DNA of 64,000 bases from SOJA01 sp964598485 (lineage in GTDB: Archaea > Thermoproteota > Bathyarchaeia > Bathyarchaeales > Bathycorpusculaceae), in assembly GCA_964598485.1 (NCBI GenBank), contig CAZRCD010000003.1:62001-126000 (forward strand), given 5' to 3'. The stretch's first letter is position 1; every line of letters begins with the position of its first letter. The notes below the pieces were generated by a model, which made no database searches, was not told where the DNA came from, and was given only the letters and a program-made list of their open reading frames with translations. Shown here piece after piece: positions 61,685 to 64,000 of the stretch. Position numbers and translations under genes: made by a program.

Positions 61685-62473
61685 ATGTTGAACCCGGGAA
61701 AAAAGACGGTTGCGGAGTACTTTGATGAGCGATCGCCTTTATACTTTGACGAGAACTACAGGAAAACCGATAAGTATCCAATTCTTTACCTTCGCCACAA
61801 ATATATATCAGAGATGTCCAGCAACTGTGCAGTGGGAAGAGCGTTAGATGTTGGCTGTGGCTCGGGAGCTATGGTTCTTGAACTATGCAAGAGGGGGTGT
61901 GAAGCTGTTGGAGCTGATTTGTCTTCATCCATGGTTAGAAACGTTAGACATGTTTTTGCCGCCTTTAGCGCTTCGAAACCAATTTTGACAGTTGCCGACT
62001 TGGAGCATCTGCCTTTCGCTGATCATTGCTTCACCGTAATTGTCTGCGCCGGAGTTATAGAATATTTGGAGCGAGACGTGACAGCACTTGAGGAGATTGC
62101 GAGGGTGCTTAAACCTGGCGGGGTGGCATTCATAACTGTGACGAATGCTTTGGCGCCTTTTTGGTTCTTAGAAACTGCCGGAAGATTGCTTGGAGTCTGG
62201 AATAGGGTGGTTACGTTGGTGAAGGGTGGCTCAGCCTTTCCAAAGGCGAGAGTTCATGTTCCATCTGCTTTGGCTAGAGTAGCATCAAGGTTTCATCTAG
62301 TTGAGGTTGACCGTGCTTATTTTCACTTCTTGCCTTTGCCTTTTCCATTGGAAAAAGCTTTTCCGACCTTATGTCGAAAGGCAGGATTGAAGATGGAGAA
62401 GTTTTCAAAGAGGCGACTAGGTTTCCTCGGTAGAGGATGCATCCTAAAAATGGCGAAAAAGCATAAAACCTGA
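61685..62473 (+). CDS. Class I SAM-dependent methyltransferase
   Basis: 262 residues from ATG 61685 (GTG 61679 is an alternative, with AAGGTGAGG overlapping). SAM loop ALDVGCGSGAMVLELCKRGC and VGADLSSSMV, then VICAGVIEYLERDV and LKPGGVAFITVTNALAPF. It is similar to small-molecule or lipid methyltransferases of the Methyltransf_11 type. It follows the deacetylase gene with 12 nt spacing, so both are in one unit. Substrate unknown. Confidence 0.9.
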   Translation: MLNPGKKTVAEYFDERSPLYFDENYRKTDKYPILYLRHKYISEMSSNCAVGRALDVGCGSGAMVLELCKRGCEAVGADLSSSMVRNVRHVFAAFSASKPILTVADLEHLPFADHCFTVIVCAGVIEYLERDVTALEEIARVLKPGGVAFITVTNALAPFWFLETAGRLLGVWNRVVTLVKGGSAFPKARVHVPSALARVASRFHLVEVDRAYFHFLPLPFPLEKAFPTLCRKAGLKMEKFSKRRLGFLGRGCILKMAKKHKT

Positions 62474-62696
62474 TTTTCTAAACTGCCTTCTCTATATGCT
62501 TTCACTTTTAGACAATCTTAGAAATGTTAGGCTTTGGCCTTCCAATTTCATGTTATTTACTGTACAATGTCTCCTGGTTTAGATGTGTTATTTCTTGATA
62601 CAGCGCGTGCTTCAAGATGAAAACACTATTGACTAGGCTAAACTTGCTTGATTTAAACAAAAAAAAGTAGAAAGAAAAAAAAGGTGGTTGATGGTT

Positions 62697-64000
62697 TTAT
62701 GGGTCGTGTATTCCGCCTTTGGTTTCGTCTCCGTGAATCCATTCGATTTCGCTTATTGTTCCTAAGCATTCAGGTATACTGAAGGTTGGATGCTCTGGGT
62801 CTTCGTAGTCAATTTCGAGTATTATTGATGTCAAGTGTTCTGGAGCATCTTGCAGTTGCACAATACCTGGTAGAATGCCACGTGCAACATCTCCGTGGAA
62901 CCATTGCGTAGCGTAGTAGGTGTCTCTTCCCCAGTGACCCCACACTAGAAACAGCACTGTGCCGTTTATGTCTAAATATGTTGATATCACCGCATATCCC
63001 ACGCTTGTGCTTGACTCGTACACGTTCCAAGTGCCGTCCCAGCCTCTGTTCCAGCAGGGTATCCCAGTTATCTTGCCAGAATATGGCGAGTCTACTGCGT
63101 AATCTGGCAGGCCGAAGAAAGCATTTGTAAAGTCGTTTCCGTAGTACGCCAACATGTTGGCTAGTGGACCGCCCACGCCTATCATGTTCGAGCTTGAAAT
63201 CGGCCAGTATGTGCACCAGTCATCTTTCAAGGCTGTTCTATAGTCTTCCACATACAAACCTTCTTTGTTGTAGTAGTAGTCTTGCTTTGTGTCGCCTGTG
63301 CCAAACTTCGCCATCACCCAAGGTATCCAATTTGCTATTTCAGGATCAAGCATGTCTTCGCCGCCAATGCCTATTCTTATGTCCTTCTCAGAGTCGAATG
63401 CTTCGCTCACTAGTGCTGCACCAACAGAGTCAACTGAAGCTGCGTCACGTCCAACCGTTACCCATTCGTAACGACCACGCGGCTCCGGAATTGTGGAATA
63501 AAGTATCTTGTAGTAATGCGTTGAAACCAGTCCTGTTATGTGTCCGTATCCAGCGGCGTCAACCCAGAATGTGTAGTCATCTTCCCATCTGTTAAGCAGC
63601 GTATCTGTTGTAAGGTCTATGACTCTTTCAGAGAACACAGCATATTGATCCCAATCTGCGTCAGCAACATCTACAACTGGAATACGAGTTGAAATCCAAT
63701 GAGTTGTTCCCAAAGGAGGAAATTCAACCCATCTCTCAGTCTCTTTGTGAACAGCGCTTGTCAGATCCCACGGGTTGAAAACTTCGTTCAGTTGATACAT
63801 TGCCTCTCTGTCAATTACGTTGCTTACGCCTAGTTGTGCATCGTCTGCATCGTGCCAGTCTGTTAGTCCGAGGACCTCGACCCCTCTGAACTGCGATGGA
63901 TAGTCTTTGCCGAGCATGAAGTCCCATTCTCCTATAACAAATGGAATCTCAGGCTCTATTGGAACTATGTCTGGTTGATTTACGTTGATCAGTGGGATGA
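62697..64000 (-). CDS. Large unknown protein, probably extracellular, N-terminal part beyond window
   Basis: The frame is open to the right edge, so the start is outside; at least 434 residues are encoded here. The sequence is acidic and rich in aromatic residues (LGLTDWHDADDAQLGVSNVI; TYWPISSSNMIGVGGPLANM; FLVWGHWGRDTYYATQWFHG), without membrane segments in this part. It has no lysine- or arginine-rich tract, and aromatic/aspartate density suggests a secreted beta-rich protein, perhaps S-layer related. No family was recognised. It ends 223 nt after the methyltransferase of the glycan cluster, convergent. Confidence 0.6.
   Translation of the reverse strand, partial: IPLINVNQPDIVPIEPEIPFVIGEWDFMLGKDYPSQFRGVEVLGLTDWHDADDAQLGVSNVIDREAMYQLNEVFNPWDLTSAVHKETERWVEFPPLGTTHWISTRIPVVDVADADWDQYAVFSERVIDLTTDTLLNRWEDDYTFWVDAAGYGHITGLVSTHYYKILYSTIPEPRGRYEWVTVGRDAASVDSVGAALVSEAFDSEKDIRIGIGGEDMLDPEIANWIPWVMAKFGTGDTKQDYYYNKEGLYVEDYRTALKDDWCTYWPISSSNMIGVGGPLANMLAYYGNDFTNAFFGLPDYAVDSPYSGKITGIPCWNRGWDGTWNVYESSTSVGYAVISTYLDINGTVLFLVWGHWGRDTYYATQWFHGDVARGILPGIVQLQDAPEHLTSIILEIDYEDPEHPTFSIPECLGTISEIEWIHGDETKGGIHDP

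Overview
This window is a piece of an archaeal chromosome, most likely from the TACK superphylum and plausibly a Bathyarchaeia-type lineage. The placement is inferred from gene content; no rRNA or complete tRNA gene was found. Archaeal markers are RadA, a TATA-binding protein, an archaeal S26B signal peptidase, an NFACT/Rqc2-type protein, a Trm-G10-type tRNA methyltransferase, RNase Z, archaeal-length PRPP synthetase, HMG-CoA reductase, an Lhr-type helicase and a homologue of the crenarchaeal lysine methyltransferase aKMT. Promoters look archaeal (TTTATAAA or CTTAAATA boxes 25-40 nt before starts), many starts are TTG or GTG, and several genes look nearly leaderless.

Layout. 1-5 kb: truncated DNA methyltransferase, NFACT protein, small proteins and radA. 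5-11.5 kb: an S9 peptidase and two convergent ABC-2 type export modules. 11.5-15.6 kb: a probable accessory segment with a membrane-linked MutS-like ATPase and an M48 peptidase, bracketed by a ~57-bp repeat and a tRNA T-arm-like sequence. 15.7-26 kb: metabolic and housekeeping genes (two-subunit fumarase, a three-gene membrane operon, MarC, GNAT enzymes, a LarA homologue, UPF0173, PyrE, TBP, signal peptidase). 26.2-27.7 kb: a decaying small-gene patch holding a frameshifted zinc ribbon, an intact zinc ribbon, two unknown small ORFs, a ribbon-helix-helix regulator broken by one in-frame TGA, and an operator-like repeat array.

27.7-43.7 kb: Lhr helicase, a Cys-rich protein, the aKMT homologue, a YkgJ-type protein, then a signalling block of a small helical protein, a five-PAS histidine kinase, a receiver protein and a winged-helix/KaiC-like ATPase. 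After that come a TIM-barrel isomerase, an AbrB/VapC pair, and the operon HMGR-Prs-TrmG10-RNase Z. 43.7-49.1 kb: three surface proteins sharing an N-terminal module and a C-terminal strand motif, the largest carrying duplicated DUF2341/LamG units. 49.4-52 kb: small membrane proteins, a GT2-like stub and a UPF0175/DUF3368 toxin-antitoxin pair. 52-62.5 kb: a surface-glycan cluster (DPM1-like GT2, three GT4 enzymes, two methyltransferases, a NodB deacetylase, a DUF2079 membrane protein). The window ends inside a large unknown protein, probably extracellular.

The less ordinary parts are the surface-fibre-like cluster with an out-of-frame duplicated C-terminal cassette and a gene-conversion patch, the tightly overlapping kinase/receiver block beside a KaiC-like ATPase, the repeat-bracketed MutS-like/M48 segment, and the broken RHH regulator facing the lhr promoter.
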